Positions 31,951-40,915 of a DNA stretch of 64,000 nt are shown here, piece after piece. Origin of the DNA: CAXSEF01 sp964236695 (GTDB lineage: Bacteria; Pseudomonadota; Alphaproteobacteria; Acetobacterales; Acetobacteraceae); NCBI GenBank assembly GCA_964236695.1, contig CAXSFU010000002.1, positions 1-64,000 on the forward strand. Direction: 5' to 3'. The position numbers were made by a program, and so were the translations under genes. How positions within the stretch are numbered: the stretch's first letter is position 1; each line of letters begins with the position of its first letter. Under the pieces are notes generated by a model, which made no database searches, had not been told where the DNA came from, and saw only the letters and a program-made list of their open reading frames with translations.

Positions 31951-33951
31951 TCAGCGGCGGCCGAACATGCGCTCGATCTCGGCGCGCGACAGGGACAGGA
32001 AGGTCGGGCGGCCGTGGGAGCAGGTGGCGGCGCGGGGGGTGGCCTCCATGGCGCGGAGCATGGCGTTCATCTCTGGGCCGTTGAGGCGGCGGCCGGCGCG
32101 GATGGAGCCGTGGCAGGCAAGGCGGGCGATGGCGGCGCCGAGGCGGGCGTCGAGGCTGAGCTGCGCGCCCTCGGCCAGCTCGTCGGCGAGGTCGCGCAGC
32201 AGCGGGGCGGGGTCGGGGGAGCCGAGCGCGGCGGGCAGGGCGCGCACCAGGATCGCGCCGGCGCCGAAGCCCTCGATCTCCAGGCCGAGGCGGGCGAGGT
32301 CGGCGCTCGCGTCGAGGAGGCGGGCGGCGTCGGCGGGCGGCAGGTCGACCACGGCGGGGAGCAGCAGGGGCTGGGCGCGCACGCCGCCGGCGACGTGCTG
32401 GGCGTGCAGGGCCTCGTGGGTGAGGCGCTCGTGGGCGGCGTGCTGGTCGACGAGGACGAGCTGGCCGGCGGCGGTGACGGCGATGATGTAGGTGTCGAGC
32501 ACCTGGGCGAGGGCGGCGCCGAGGGGGTGGCGGGCGTCGGCGAGGGACGGGGGGGCGGCCGTGGCGGCGGGGTCGCCGTCGCGGCGGGGGGCGTCGGTGG
32601 GCCATGGGGAAGTCGGGGCGGCGGGTTCGGTGCCGGGGGCGGGCGGCGGGGCGCCTGGCGATGCGGCGGGGGCGGACAGGGCGGCGAGGTTGGCGGGGCT
32701 TCTTGCAGCGGGCAGGGCGCCGAGGGGGAGCTGGGTTTCGGCCAGGCCGGGCGGGGTGCGCGACAGGGTGGCGCCGTCCACGGACCAGGCGCCGTCCCCG
32801 GGCGCGCGGGGCAAGGGGCGGGGCGGGTAGGCGATGACGCGGCCGCCGCGCCAGGACGGGCGCGGGGCGGACAGGCCGGGACCGGGGCCGGAGCCGGGGC
32901 CGGCGCCGCCGGACAGGGCGCGGCGGAGGCCGCCGATCACCAGGGCGCGCACGGCGTCAGGCTGGCGGAAGCGCAGCTCGGATTTCGCGGGGTGGACGTT
33001 GACGTCCAGCTCGTCGGGGGGGAGCGCCAGGTAGAGCGCCACGACGGCGTGGCGGCCGGACGCGATCACGTCGCGGTAGGCGACGCGCACGGCGGCGCGC
33101 AGCACGGGGTCGGCGACCGGGCGGCCGTTGACGATCAGGCCCTGGGCGGCGGCGGTGGCGCGGCTGACGGTGGGCGCGCAGGCGAAGCCGGACAGGGCGT
33201 GGCCGTCGCGGGTGGCGTCCACGGCGAGCAGGCCGGCGGCGGCCTCGGGGCCGAGCAGGGCGGCGAGGCGCTGCGCGCGGTCCTGGATGGGGAGGTCGAA
33301 CTCTGGGCGGCCGTCGATCTCCAGGCGCATGGCCACACCGGGGGCGGCCATGGCGAGGCGGCGCAGGGCGGCGACGGCCTGCTCCGATTCGGTGCGCGGC
33401 TGCTTGAGGAACTTGCGGCGCGCGGGGGTGGCGTAGAACAGGTCCTCGACCACGACGCGGGTGCCAGGGCCGCCGGCGGCGGGCTCGATGGCGCCGACCG
33501 CGCCGCCGGCGACGTGCAGGCGGCTGGCGTGGGGGGCGTCGCGGGTGCGCGAGGTCAGGGTGAGGCGGGCGGCGGCGCCGATGGAGGGCAGGGCCTCGCC
33601 GCGGAAGCCGAGGGTGGCGATGCGCACCAGGACGTGCTCGTCGTGCTCGGAGTCGCGGCCGAGCTTGGAGGTGCAGTGGCGCTGCACGGCGAGGAGCAGC
33701 TCGTCGGGCGACATGCCGCAGCCGTCGTCGGCGACCTCGATGCGGTCGATGCCGCCGCCGTCGAGGCGGACGGCGATGCGGGTGGCGCCGGCGTCGAGCG
33801 CGTTCTCGACCAGCTCGCGCAGGGCGGCGGCGGGGCGCTCGATGACCTCGCCGGCGGCGATGCGGTTGACCAGGGTGTCGGGGAGGCGGCGGATCCGCCC
33901 CGAGGCGTCGCCGGGCGACTCGTCGTGGCGGCGCGGGAGGAGCGGGGGCAT
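31951..33951 (-). CDS. mutL: DNA mismatch repair protein MutL
   Basis: A 666-residue GHKL ATPase that links MutS to downstream repair. N-terminal motifs are IAAGEVIERPAAALRELVENALDAGA, DDGCGM, HCTSKL, ATLGFRGEALPSIG and GTRVVVEDLFYATPARRKFLK. The linker (about residues 335-470) is Pro/Ala-rich. The C-terminal dimerisation domain includes QLVLVDQHAAHERL, and the end CHGSIRAGRRLNGPEMNAML with CSHGRPTFLSL is typical. The motif DQHAAHER indicates an endonuclease-competent MutL, as in bacteria lacking MutH. Confidence 0.96.
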   Translation of the reverse strand: MPPLLPRRHDESPGDASGRIRRLPDTLVNRIAAGEVIERPAAALRELVENALDAGATRIAVRLDGGGIDRIEVADDGCGMSPDELLLAVQRHCTSKLGRDSEHDEHVLVRIATLGFRGEALPSIGAAARLTLTSRTRDAPHASRLHVAGGAVGAIEPAAGGPGTRVVVEDLFYATPARRKFLKQPRTESEQAVAALRRLAMAAPGVAMRLEIDGRPEFDLPIQDRAQRLAALLGPEAAAGLLAVDATRDGHALSGFACAPTVSRATAAAQGLIVNGRPVADPVLRAAVRVAYRDVIASGRHAVVALYLALPPDELDVNVHPAKSELRFRQPDAVRALVIGGLRRALSGGAGPGSGPGPGLSAPRPSWRGGRVIAYPPRPLPRAPGDGAWSVDGATLSRTPPGLAETQLPLGALPAARSPANLAALSAPAASPGAPPPAPGTEPAAPTSPWPTDAPRRDGDPAATAAPPSLADARHPLGAALAQVLDTYIIAVTAAGQLVLVDQHAAHERLTHEALHAQHVAGGVRAQPLLLPAVVDLPPADAARLLDASADLARLGLEIEGFGAGAILVRALPAALGSPDPAPLLRDLADELAEGAQLSLDARLGAAIARLACHGSIRAGRRLNGPEMNAMLRAMEATPRAATCSHGRPTFLSLSRAEIERMFGRR

Positions 33952-34023
33952 CGGATCAGGCTACACGGGAGGGGCGGGGTGCGGCCAGGGGAAGCGGCCG
34001 GCGCGCGCGGCGGTGCGGACGGC

Positions 34024-34581
34024 TCAGAACAGGGTGTCGAGGAAGCCGTTGCCGCGCTTCTGGTTGATGATCGGCGTGTCGCCGGCGTTCTGGTTGGCGC
34101 CGAGGGCGGCGTTCTGTCGCAGGCGCTGGCTTTCGCCGCGGGCGTCGATCACGGTGCCGGGCTGGTAGGGGGGGCGCCAGAACATCAGCTTGTCGGTGAA
34201 GCTTTCGGAGGGGCGGTCGAGCTTGCCGTCCTCGTCGAGCTTGGCGCGGATGTCGCGGGGCGCGCCGGGGCCGGCCTGGGCGAGCAGGGCGTCCTGGCCG
34301 GGGCTGTCGCGGCCGCCGGTGCCCTGCAGGGCGATCTGCGGGGCGAGCGCCTCCTCGGCAGCCTGCTGCGAGGTCAGCTCCTGCGGGCGGGTGGTGCCGG
34401 GGCGCGGCGGGCGGAGCTGGTAGTCCGGCGGCATGGACAGGGGCGCGCGGGTGGTGACGGTGAACTCGTCGGGGGCGTCGCGGGTCATGCCGAAGGCACG
34501 CGACAGGTCGTCGCCGCCGCAGCCGGCGAGGGTCAGGGCCGTGGCGCAGAGCAGCAGGGCGGGGATGGTCCGGCGGGGCAT
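34024..34581 (-). CDS. DUF3035 lipoprotein
   Basis: A 185-residue protein with a lipoprotein signal: hydrophobic segment PALLLCATALTLAGC, where LAGC is the lipobox with the acylated Cys at residue 21. The mature part (SRAFGMTRDAPDEFTVTTRAPLSMPPDYQLRPPRPG) is the DUF3035 signature, found across Rhodospirillales and Rhodobacterales near lspA. It is rich in Gln, Pro and Asp, with no predicted catalytic residues. Likely an outer-membrane or periplasmic-face lipoprotein of unknown role. In this window the VOC gene separates it from lspA. Confidence 0.85.
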   Translation of the reverse strand: MPRRTIPALLLCATALTLAGCGGDDLSRAFGMTRDAPDEFTVTTRAPLSMPPDYQLRPPRPGTTRPQELTSQQAAEEALAPQIALQGTGGRDSPGQDALLAQAGPGAPRDIRAKLDEDGKLDRPSESFTDKLMFWRPPYQPGTVIDARGESQRLRQNAALGANQNAGDTPIINQKRGNGFLDTLF

Positions 34582-34660
34582 GGCACTCTCCTGTGCGGCG
34601 TCTTAGCGCGGCAGGGCGTGGTGCTCAAGCGGCGCGGAGCCGGGGCGGCGGCTCGGTCTA

Positions 34661-34790
34661 GAAAGGCCAGGGCTCTGCCCTGGACCCGCCAGGGGCGAGC
34701 CGCCCCTGGACCCGGCCTCCCTTAAGAAGTGGATTCCAAATGCTTGCCTTTGGCGGGGTCCAGGGGCAGAGCCCCTGGCCTTCCTTTCTG
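34661..34790. repeat. Family A repeat, full copy between DUF3035 and VOC genes
   Basis: Full copy: left outer CCAGGGC/GCCCTGG (flank ACCCGCC), inner left CAGGGGCG/CGCCCCTG, centre CTTAAG, inner right CAAATGC/GCCTTTGG (two mismatches), right outer CCAGGGGC/GCCCCTGG. Confidence 0.88.
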
Positions 34791-34852
34791 GATTTCAAAC
34801 CGAAACACGGCCCGGGGTGGCGTGTTGCGGGCCGGTCGGCAGGGGCGGTGGC

Positions 34853-35233
34853 TCAGGCCATCCTGTGGAGCGCGCACAGCTTGTTGCCGTCGGGGTCGCG
34901 GAGGTAGGCGAGATAAAGGTCGCCGGAAGCGGCGTGGCGCACGCCGGGCGCGTCCTCGATCGCGGTGCCGCCGCTGGCGAGGCCGGCGCGGTGCCAGGCG
35001 TCGGCCTGCGCCGGGCTGTCGGCGGAGAAGCCGATGGTACCGCCGTTGGCGCCGGTGGCCGGCTCGCCGTTGATCGGGGTGGTCAGCAGGAGGCGTCCGC
35101 CGTTGTGGGCGTAGACCAGGCGCCCCACGGCATCCTGCTGGCCGGGCGGGCCGCCGAGGGCGGCGAGCAGGGCGTCGTAGAAGGTTCTGGACCGGGCGAG
35201 GTCATTGCTGCCGATCATGAGGTGGCTGAACAT
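34853..35233 (-). CDS. VOC-family (glyoxalase-like) protein
   Basis: A 126-residue single-module protein of the vicinal oxygen chelate fold. It starts MFSHLMIGSNDLARSRTFYDALLAALG, has GGTIGFSADSPAQADAWH in the middle and ends YLAYLRDPDGNKLCALHRM, the usual motif with a metal-ligand-type Glu/His replaced here in part. Members include glyoxalases, dioxygenases and resistance proteins, so the reaction is unknown. It lies between lspA and the DUF3035 lipoprotein gene, neighbours in many relatives, and thus looks like an insertion into that block. Confidence 0.85.
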   Translation of the reverse strand: MFSHLMIGSNDLARSRTFYDALLAALGGPPGQQDAVGRLVYAHNGGRLLLTTPINGEPATGANGGTIGFSADSPAQADAWHRAGLASGGTAIEDAPGVRHAASGDLYLAYLRDPDGNKLCALHRMA

Positions 35234-35334
35234 CCGAGCGTTCTCCTGGCGGGAAAGGGGCTGGCGACGCGGCACGGGTCGGGCTGCATGGCGCAGTCGG
35301 CAGCGCGGCGATCCTGCGCCTGGCCGGCGCGGCG

Positions 35335-35871
35335 TCAAGCGGGCAGGCGGCGCGGGCGCAGGCCGTCGAGCAGGAGCAGGCCGACGCCGCAGCAGATCGC
35401 GGCGTCGGCGACGTTGAACACGTACCAGGACCAGCCGCCGGCGTGGGCGTGGATGAAGTCGACGACAGCGCCGTAGCGCAGGCGGTCGAGGATGTTGCCG
35501 ACCGCGCCGCCGGCCACCGCGCCGAGGGCGGTGGCCACGAGGGCGTTCTCGGCGCGGCGCAGCCAGGCGAGCAGGACGGCGACCACGGCGACGGCGACGG
35601 CGGCGAGCAGCACGGCGCCGAGGGGGGTGCCGGCGCGGAACAGGCCGAAGGTGACGCCCTGGTTCCAGACCATGGTCAGGTCGAGGCCGGGGACGACGGC
35701 GACGTTGCCGCGCTCGGGCAGGTCGAGGCCGTGCAGGACCCACTGCTTGGAGGCCTGGTCGGCGGCGAGGACGAGCCCGGCGACGAGCAGGCCGAGGGTG
35801 ACGCGGCGGCGCGCGGCGCGGGGGACGGGGGGCGACGCGGGGGCTGGACGGAGGGCGGCGGGGTCGCTCAC
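35335..35871 (-). CDS. lspA: Lipoprotein signal peptidase (signal peptidase II)
   Basis: A 178-residue inner-membrane aspartyl protease that removes signal peptides from prolipoproteins. GTG 35871 overlaps the ileS stop (GTGA). Four membrane segments are visible. Family motifs: DQASKQWV, VWNQGVTFGLF, GNILDRLRYGAVVDFI (catalytic Asp) and YVFNVADAAIC (catalytic Asp). The DUF3035 lipoprotein encoded nearby is a probable substrate. The order ileS-lspA is the usual one in Proteobacteria. Confidence 0.95.
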   Translation of the reverse strand: MSDPAALRPAPASPPVPRAARRRVTLGLLVAGLVLAADQASKQWVLHGLDLPERGNVAVVPGLDLTMVWNQGVTFGLFRAGTPLGAVLLAAVAVAVVAVLLAWLRRAENALVATALGAVAGGAVGNILDRLRYGAVVDFIHAHAGGWSWYVFNVADAAICCGVGLLLLDGLRPRRLPA

Positions 35872-38720
35872 GGGGCGGTGGCCGGGCGGGTGGAGTCGGC
35901 GGCGTCGACGGCGTCGGTGCAGCGCAGGCACAGGGTCGGGTGCGCGGCCTGCTGCCCGACCTCGGGGAGGATGCGCCAGCAGCGGGCGCATTTCTCACCC
36001 TCCGCACGCGTGATGGTGACAGCGACGGTGGTCCAGTTCAGTCCGCCGCGTCTCGCAACGTTCCCCATCTTGCTCGCTTCAATCACGACGGCAGAAACGA
36101 TTGCGATCTCGGCCCACTTCTCCTCGGTCAATGGGTTGCCGATGTCCTGAAAACGCAGTTTTACCTTCGCCTCGATGGAGGATTTGATGGTCCCGAGTGC
36201 GCGTTGTGCCTCGATTGCCTGGGTTATCTTCCGCCTGACCTCGCGGATGTTGTCCCATGGAGATGTCGCGTCGTCTCGCGTCTGGTTCCATTCCAAAGGC
36301 AGCGTCGGGAACTGCGTACGATGCACGCTGTCGCGCTCGCCGAAGCGGGCCTGACAGGCTTCCTCAGCGGTAAAGCACAACACCGGTGCCAGCCAGGCGC
36401 ACAGGCAGCGCTGCACCTGGTCGAGCACGGTGCGCACGGCGCGGCGGCGCGGGGCGTCCGGGCGGTCGCAGTAGAGGGAGTCCTTGCGGACGTCGAAGTA
36501 GAAGGCGGACAGGTCGGTGTTGCAGAAGCCGTGCAGGTCGGGGAGCACGCCGGTCCACTCGTGGGTGGCGACGGCGTGGCGGACGCGGGCGTCGAGCACG
36601 CTCAGGCGGTGCAGGACCCAGCGCTCCAGCTCGGGCAGGTCGGCGTGGGGGACGATCTCGGAGTCGGAGAAGCCGTCGAGGGCGCCGAGCAGCCAGCGCA
36701 GGGTGTTGCGGATGCGTCGGTACAGCTCGGACTGCTGCTTGAGGATCTCCGGGCCGATGCGCAGGTCCTCGGCGGTGTCGGAGTTCATCACCCACAGGCG
36801 CAGGATGTCGGCGCCGTACAGGTCGGTGACCTCCTTCGGCGCGGTGACGTTGCCGAGCGACTTGCTCATCTTGCGGCCGTGCTCGTCGAGGACGAAGCCG
36901 TCGGTGAGGATCGCGCGGAACGGGGCCTGGCCGCGGGTGCCGACGGCTTCGAGCAGGGAGGACTGGAACCAGCCGCGGTGCTGGTCGGAGCCCTCCAGGT
37001 AGAGGTCGGCGGGCCAGGGCAGGCCGCGGGCTTCGAGGGTAAAGGCGTGGGTGGAGCCGGACTCGAACCAGACGTCGACGATGTCCATGACCTGCTCGAA
37101 GGCCGCCGGGTCGCGGCCTTTGCCCAGGAAGCGCGACGGGGGCGAGTTGTACCAGGAGTCGGCACCTTCCTCGGCGAAGATCGAGACGACGCGCGCCATC
37201 ACCTCGGGATCGCGCAAGGGCTCGCCGGTGGCGCGCTCGACGAAGATCGCGATCGGCACGCCCCAGGCGCGCTGGCGGCTGATGCACCAGTCGGGGCGGG
37301 TTTCCACCATCGCGCGGATGCGGTTGCGGCCCTTTTCGGGGATGAAGCGGGTCTGCTCGATGGCGTCAAGCGCGCGGGCGCGGATGTGCTCGGGGCCGTC
37401 CATGCGGATGAACCACTGGGGGGTGGCGCGGTAGATCAGGGGGGCCTTGGAGCGCCAGGAGTGGGGGTAGGAGTGGGTGAGCCTGGCGCGGGCGAGGAGC
37501 GCGCCGGCGTCGGTCAAGGCGGCGCATACGGCGTCTGCCGCCTTGTAGACGTGCAAGCCGGCGAACAGGGGTACCCAGGCGTTGAAGGTGCCGTCGTCGC
37601 CGACCGTCTCGGGTACCTCCAATCCATAGATTCGCCCGAGATTGAAGTCGTCCTCGCCGTGGCTGGGGGCAGTGTGCACTAGGCCGGTGCCCTGCTCCGT
37701 GGTGACGTGGGCGCCGAGTAAAAGTGGCACGTCGAACTCATACCCCGACCGACGCAGCGGGTGCGTGAAGAGAAGGCCCTGGAGCGCCTCGCCCTGCATC
37801 GTCCGCAGCACCTCATGCGTGGTGATGCCAACGTCGGCGCAGACCTGTGGCAGCAGCGCCTCGGCTACTACGATCAGCTCGCCGGGCTGCGCGAGGGAAC
37901 CCTCGGCGACCATACCGACGCGGACGAGGGCGTAGTCGATCTCCGGGCCGGCGGCGACGGCTCGGTTGGCGGGGATGGTCCACGGCGTCGTGGTCCAGAT
38001 CACAACAGATGCGCCAAGCAGGTCGTCATTTCCCGGGGCGTCCACCACCGGGAAGCGGACCCAGATCGTGGTGCTGGTGTGGTCGTGGTACTCGACCTCG
38101 GCCTCGGCCAGCGCGGTCTTCTCCACCGGGCTCCACATCACCGGGCGCAGGCCGCGGTAGAGGGCGCCGTTCAGCAGGAAGCGGCCGATCTCGGCGGCGA
38201 TGGCGGCTTCGGAGGAGAAGTCCATGGTGGCGTAGCGGTGGGCCCAGTCGCCCTGGATGCCGAGGCGGCGGAACTCGGCGGCCTGGATGTCGAGCCACTT
38301 CTGAGCGTGGGCGCGGCATTCGGCGCGGAACTGCAGGGTGGGGACGTCGTCCTTGTTGCGGCCGGCGCGGCGGTAGGATTCCTCGATCTGCCACTCGATC
38401 GGCAGGCCGTGGCAGTCCCAGCCGGGGATGTAGAGCGCGTCTTCCCCGGACATCTGGCGGGCGCGGTTGATGACGTCCTTGTGGATCTTGTTCAGGGCGT
38501 GGCCGATGTGCAGGTGGCCGTTGGCGTAGGGCGGGCCGTCGTGCAGCAGGAAGGTCGGGCGGCCGGCGCTGTCCTCGCGCAGTCGGGCGTACAGGTCGTC
38601 GGCGTCCCAGCGGGCGAGGATCTCGGGTTCCTTCGTGGGCAGGCCGCCGCGCATCGGGAAGGCGGTGGCGGGGAGGAACACGGTGTCGCGGTAGTCGCGC
38701 GGGGCGGTGGCGTCGGGCAT
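35868..38720 (-). CDS. ileS: Isoleucyl-tRNA synthetase
   Basis: A 950-residue class I synthetase. ATG 38720 gives MPDATAPRDYRD. The HIGH-type motif is PYANGHLHIGHALNK and the KMSKS motif is GRKMSKSLGNV (about residue 615). The CP1 editing domain spans roughly residues 200-400. The C-terminal zinc finger ends with Cys pairs EKCARCWR and LCLRC. Two stretches are clearly lower in GC and use different codons: about 36000-36400 (C-terminal anticodon-binding part) and about 37500-38040 (editing domain). The protein remains intact throughout. lspA overlaps its stop. Confidence 0.96.
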   Translation of the reverse strand: MPDATAPRDYRDTVFLPATAFPMRGGLPTKEPEILARWDADDLYARLREDSAGRPTFLLHDGPPYANGHLHIGHALNKIHKDVINRARQMSGEDALYIPGWDCHGLPIEWQIEESYRRAGRNKDDVPTLQFRAECRAHAQKWLDIQAAEFRRLGIQGDWAHRYATMDFSSEAAIAAEIGRFLLNGALYRGLRPVMWSPVEKTALAEAEVEYHDHTSTTIWVRFPVVDAPGNDDLLGASVVIWTTTPWTIPANRAVAAGPEIDYALVRVGMVAEGSLAQPGELIVVAEALLPQVCADVGITTHEVLRTMQGEALQGLLFTHPLRRSGYEFDVPLLLGAHVTTEQGTGLVHTAPSHGEDDFNLGRIYGLEVPETVGDDGTFNAWVPLFAGLHVYKAADAVCAALTDAGALLARARLTHSYPHSWRSKAPLIYRATPQWFIRMDGPEHIRARALDAIEQTRFIPEKGRNRIRAMVETRPDWCISRQRAWGVPIAIFVERATGEPLRDPEVMARVVSIFAEEGADSWYNSPPSRFLGKGRDPAAFEQVMDIVDVWFESGSTHAFTLEARGLPWPADLYLEGSDQHRGWFQSSLLEAVGTRGQAPFRAILTDGFVLDEHGRKMSKSLGNVTAPKEVTDLYGADILRLWVMNSDTAEDLRIGPEILKQQSELYRRIRNTLRWLLGALDGFSDSEIVPHADLPELERWVLHRLSVLDARVRHAVATHEWTGVLPDLHGFCNTDLSAFYFDVRKDSLYCDRPDAPRRRAVRTVLDQVQRCLCAWLAPVLCFTAEEACQARFGERDSVHRTQFPTLPLEWNQTRDDATSPWDNIREVRRKITQAIEAQRALGTIKSSIEAKVKLRFQDIGNPLTEEKWAEIAIVSAVVIEASKMGNVARRGGLNWTTVAVTITRAEGEKCARCWRILPEVGQQAAHPTLCLRCTDAVDAADSTRPATAP

Positions 38721-39076
38721 GGGGCGTCTCACAGGAAGAAGGCCCAGGGTGTGGCCCGGAGCTGTCGAGGGCTCAAGGAGCGGTCCGACACCGTTGAGAA
38801 AGGGACTATCGAGCGGGCGGCGCGTCTGGGCGGGCTTGCCGCTCTGTCGATCCCAGGCCTGGCCCGGTTTGGCAAGCCGATGCGATCATTCGCGGCCTCC
38901 GCATCGCCGCCCAACACATTGCCCCAGCCATATGCGAACCGGCCTTACCCGAGGTCAAGCGTCTCCGGCCGGCGGTCCTGGTTCTCGAGCGACGATCCTT
39001 GGCAATATCCAGACTTCACAGTATCCGGACGCGACAGGGCCTTGCTTTCGCATGGGCGAACGCCCCGGCAAAGCAT
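38721..39076. other. Non-coding spacer between ileS and GFA gene, lower GC
   Basis: A 356-bp stretch. Short frames exist (for example on the minus strand at 38729-38917) but show no recognisable domain or codon bias. No hairpin repeats of family A or B are present. It may hold the ileS promoter and decayed sequence. Confidence 0.4.
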
Positions 39077-39532
39077 TCAGCGTTGTCCGGGGTCCGGGAC
39101 ACAGTTGTCGATGTACCGGGGCAGGTCATCGTCCAACCTGAACCAGCAAAGCTGATCATCCGCGAACATGTACAGGCGCGGCCGAAGCACCTCCGGCGCT
39201 GTCTCGTCGAGCGTGGCGATGTGGAAGCCTATGAAGTCAGGCTGGCTTGGCGCCTCGTAAACCAACTGTCCTCCGCAGGTTCCACAGAAGCACCCCAGGC
39301 AGACGTCGGAGGATCGATATTTGGTCAGCTTGCCCTGCGTGATCCGAAAGGCTGTCCGCCTGACGAACGCCCATGCGAGAACCGGAGCGCCCGAGGAGCG
39401 GCGACACATCGAGCAGTGGCAGTATCCGGCATCGAAAGCGCCGCCAGGATCGACTTCGTAGCGCACGCTGCCGCAGAGACACCCGCCAGAAATCCAGGTC
39501 GGGTTCGTGTTCGGCGGACTGGTGACGAACAT
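39077..39532 (-). CDS. GFA/CENP-V-like zinc-binding protein
   Basis: A 151-residue protein from ATG 39532 (39571 would add 13 residues). The three Cys clusters of the GFA fold are visible: GGCLCGSVRYEV, YCHCSMCRRSSG and CFCGTCGGQLVY; these bind zinc. The family name comes from a glutathione-dependent formaldehyde-activating enzyme, but most members have no proven formaldehyde role, so a link to methanol oxidation at 60 kb is only a possibility. Its GC is moderately below the surroundings, and it interrupts the usual ribF-ileS neighbourhood, suggesting acquisition. Confidence 0.87.
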   Translation of the reverse strand: MFVTSPPNTNPTWISGGCLCGSVRYEVDPGGAFDAGYCHCSMCRRSSGAPVLAWAFVRRTAFRITQGKLTKYRSSDVCLGCFCGTCGGQLVYEAPSQPDFIGFHIATLDETAPEVLRPRLYMFADDQLCWFRLDDDLPRYIDNCVPDPGQR

Positions 39533-39676
39533 GAACTCGGTCACTGGGCCTGATCCCGCTGGCCATGGCATAGCGCATGACCAAAAACCTTCTCGAGGGG
39601 GAGAAACCCGATTGGATGCTCACACATAACCTGCACGCCTACTCTCCCTGCCGGCCACTTTCCTGGTCATAAAACA

Positions 39677-39738
39677 GTTTCCAAAGGCTCGCCTTTGGCG
39701 GAGTTTGAGGCAGAGCCTCAACCTTGCTTGCTTTCTTT
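39677..39738. repeat. Family A repeat, half copy at ribF 3' end
   Basis: Half copy with inner stem CCAAAGGC/GCCTTTGG and the outer stem variant TTGAGGC/GCCTCAA preceded by GCGGAGT. The ribF stop codon (TGA in CAAGGTTGAGG, minus strand) lies at its edge. Confidence 0.82.
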
Positions 39739-40662
39739 CAGCACGTCCCGCGCCTGTGCCGCGTCCAGCGCGATCTGCGCCTTGAGGGCGTCGAGGCCGT
39801 CGAAGCGGCGCTCGTCGCGCAGGAAGGCGTGCAGGGCGACCGAGAGGTGCCGGCCGTAGAGGTTCTCGGCGAAGTCGAACAGGTGGGCCTCGACGCGGCT
39901 CTCGGTGCCGGAGGCGACGGTGGGGCGGCGGCCGATGTTGGCGACGCCGGGGACCGTGCGGCCGTCGGGGAGGTGCGCGGTGACGGCGTAGACGCCGCGG
40001 GCGGGCTCGAGGTGCTCGCCGAGGGCGATGTTGGCGGTGGGGAAGCCGATGGTGCGGCCGCGGGCGTCGCCGTGGGCCACGGTGCCGCCGATCGCCCAGG
40101 GGTGGCCGAGGGCGGCGGCGGCGCGGGCGGGGTAGCCGTCCTGCAGGTCGCGGCGGATGCGGGTGGACGAGATCGGGCCGGCGGCGTCGGACAGCGGGGG
40201 CACCAGGGTCAGGCCGATGCCGGCGGCCTCTGCGCGTCGGGCGAGCAGCGCGGTGTCGCCGCCGCGGCGGTGGCCGAAGGCGAAGTCGGGGCCGCAGGCG
40301 AGGTGGGCGGCGGCGAGGCCCTCGCACAGGATGTCGGTGACGAAGGCATCGGCGTCGAGCCAGGAGAAGTCGTGGTCGAAGGGCATCTCGAACAGCACGG
40401 AGACGCCGCAGTCGGCGAGGGCGGCGGCGCGCTCCGGGGCGGTCATCAGGCGGAACGGCGGGTCGTCGGGGCGGAAGAGCTGGCGGGGATGGGGCTCGAA
40501 GCTGAGCACGGCGAGGGGTGCGTGCGGTCGGGCGGCGTGGGCGGCGGCGAGCACGGCGCGGTGGCCGAGGTGGACGCCGTCGAAGTTGCCGAGCGCCACG
40601 GAGGCGCCGCGTGCCTCGGGGGGGACGGCGCGCCAGTCGCGGACGACGAGGGGGTGGGGCAT
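39718..40662 (-). CDS. ribF: Bifunctional riboflavin kinase / FAD synthetase
   Basis: A 314-residue protein making FMN and FAD from riboflavin. The N-terminal adenylyltransferase has ALGNFDGVHLGH (HxGH motif), SFEPHPRQLF, CGPDFAFGHRRGGD and ISSTRIRRDLQDG. The C-terminal kinase has GTVAHGDARGRTIGFPTANI and ESRVEAHLFDFAENLYG. It is normally next to ileS; here the GFA gene lies between. The last residues (KESKQG) and stop come from the edge of a family A half repeat. Confidence 0.95.
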   Translation of the reverse strand: MPHPLVVRDWRAVPPEARGASVALGNFDGVHLGHRAVLAAAHAARPHAPLAVLSFEPHPRQLFRPDDPPFRLMTAPERAAALADCGVSVLFEMPFDHDFSWLDADAFVTDILCEGLAAAHLACGPDFAFGHRRGGDTALLARRAEAAGIGLTLVPPLSDAAGPISSTRIRRDLQDGYPARAAAALGHPWAIGGTVAHGDARGRTIGFPTANIALGEHLEPARGVYAVTAHLPDGRTVPGVANIGRRPTVASGTESRVEAHLFDFAENLYGRHLSVALHAFLRDERRFDGLDALKAQIALDAAQARDVLKESKQG

Positions 40663-40915
40663 GGCGTGGCTCGCTGGAGGGGGCGGCGGGTCCGGGGGTG
40701 TCGCCCTGGTGGATAGTGGGGCGGGGCGGGGGCGGCAAATCCCGGGGGCGGGCGGGAGGGCCGCGGTCCTGGCCGCTGGCGGGGCGCGGGGGCGTGCAAA
40801 GGGGGGCTCGTCCGTGCTGATCCTGGTGGCGTGCGAGGGTGTCGAAGCGGGGGCGCTGGCTGGACGGGGAGGGGGGTGGATGCGACGCTTGGCACGGCAC
40901 GGGGGAGGCGCGGGC
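40663..40915. other. Divergent spacer ribF / hydratase-like gene
   Basis: About 250 bp, extremely G-rich on the plus strand, with runs of GGGG. No repeat of family A or B and no open frame with a known domain. It must hold promoters for both flanking genes, but no consensus elements could be picked out. Confidence 0.3.

Noticed and set aside
35280..35334. tRNA-like sequence (GCATGGCGCAGTCGGCAGCGC) before lspA stop
   Set aside because: No complete cloverleaf or T-loop GGTTCGA motif follows; chance resemblance.
38729..38917. 62-codon minus-strand frame upstream of ileS
   Set aside because: No ribosome site, no codon bias and no domain; treated as non-coding.
39077..39532. GFA gene as a true formaldehyde-detoxifying enzyme of the XoxF pathway
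   Set aside because: Family members are diverse, it lies 20 kb from xoxF, and nothing in the sequence shows glutathione or formaldehyde use.
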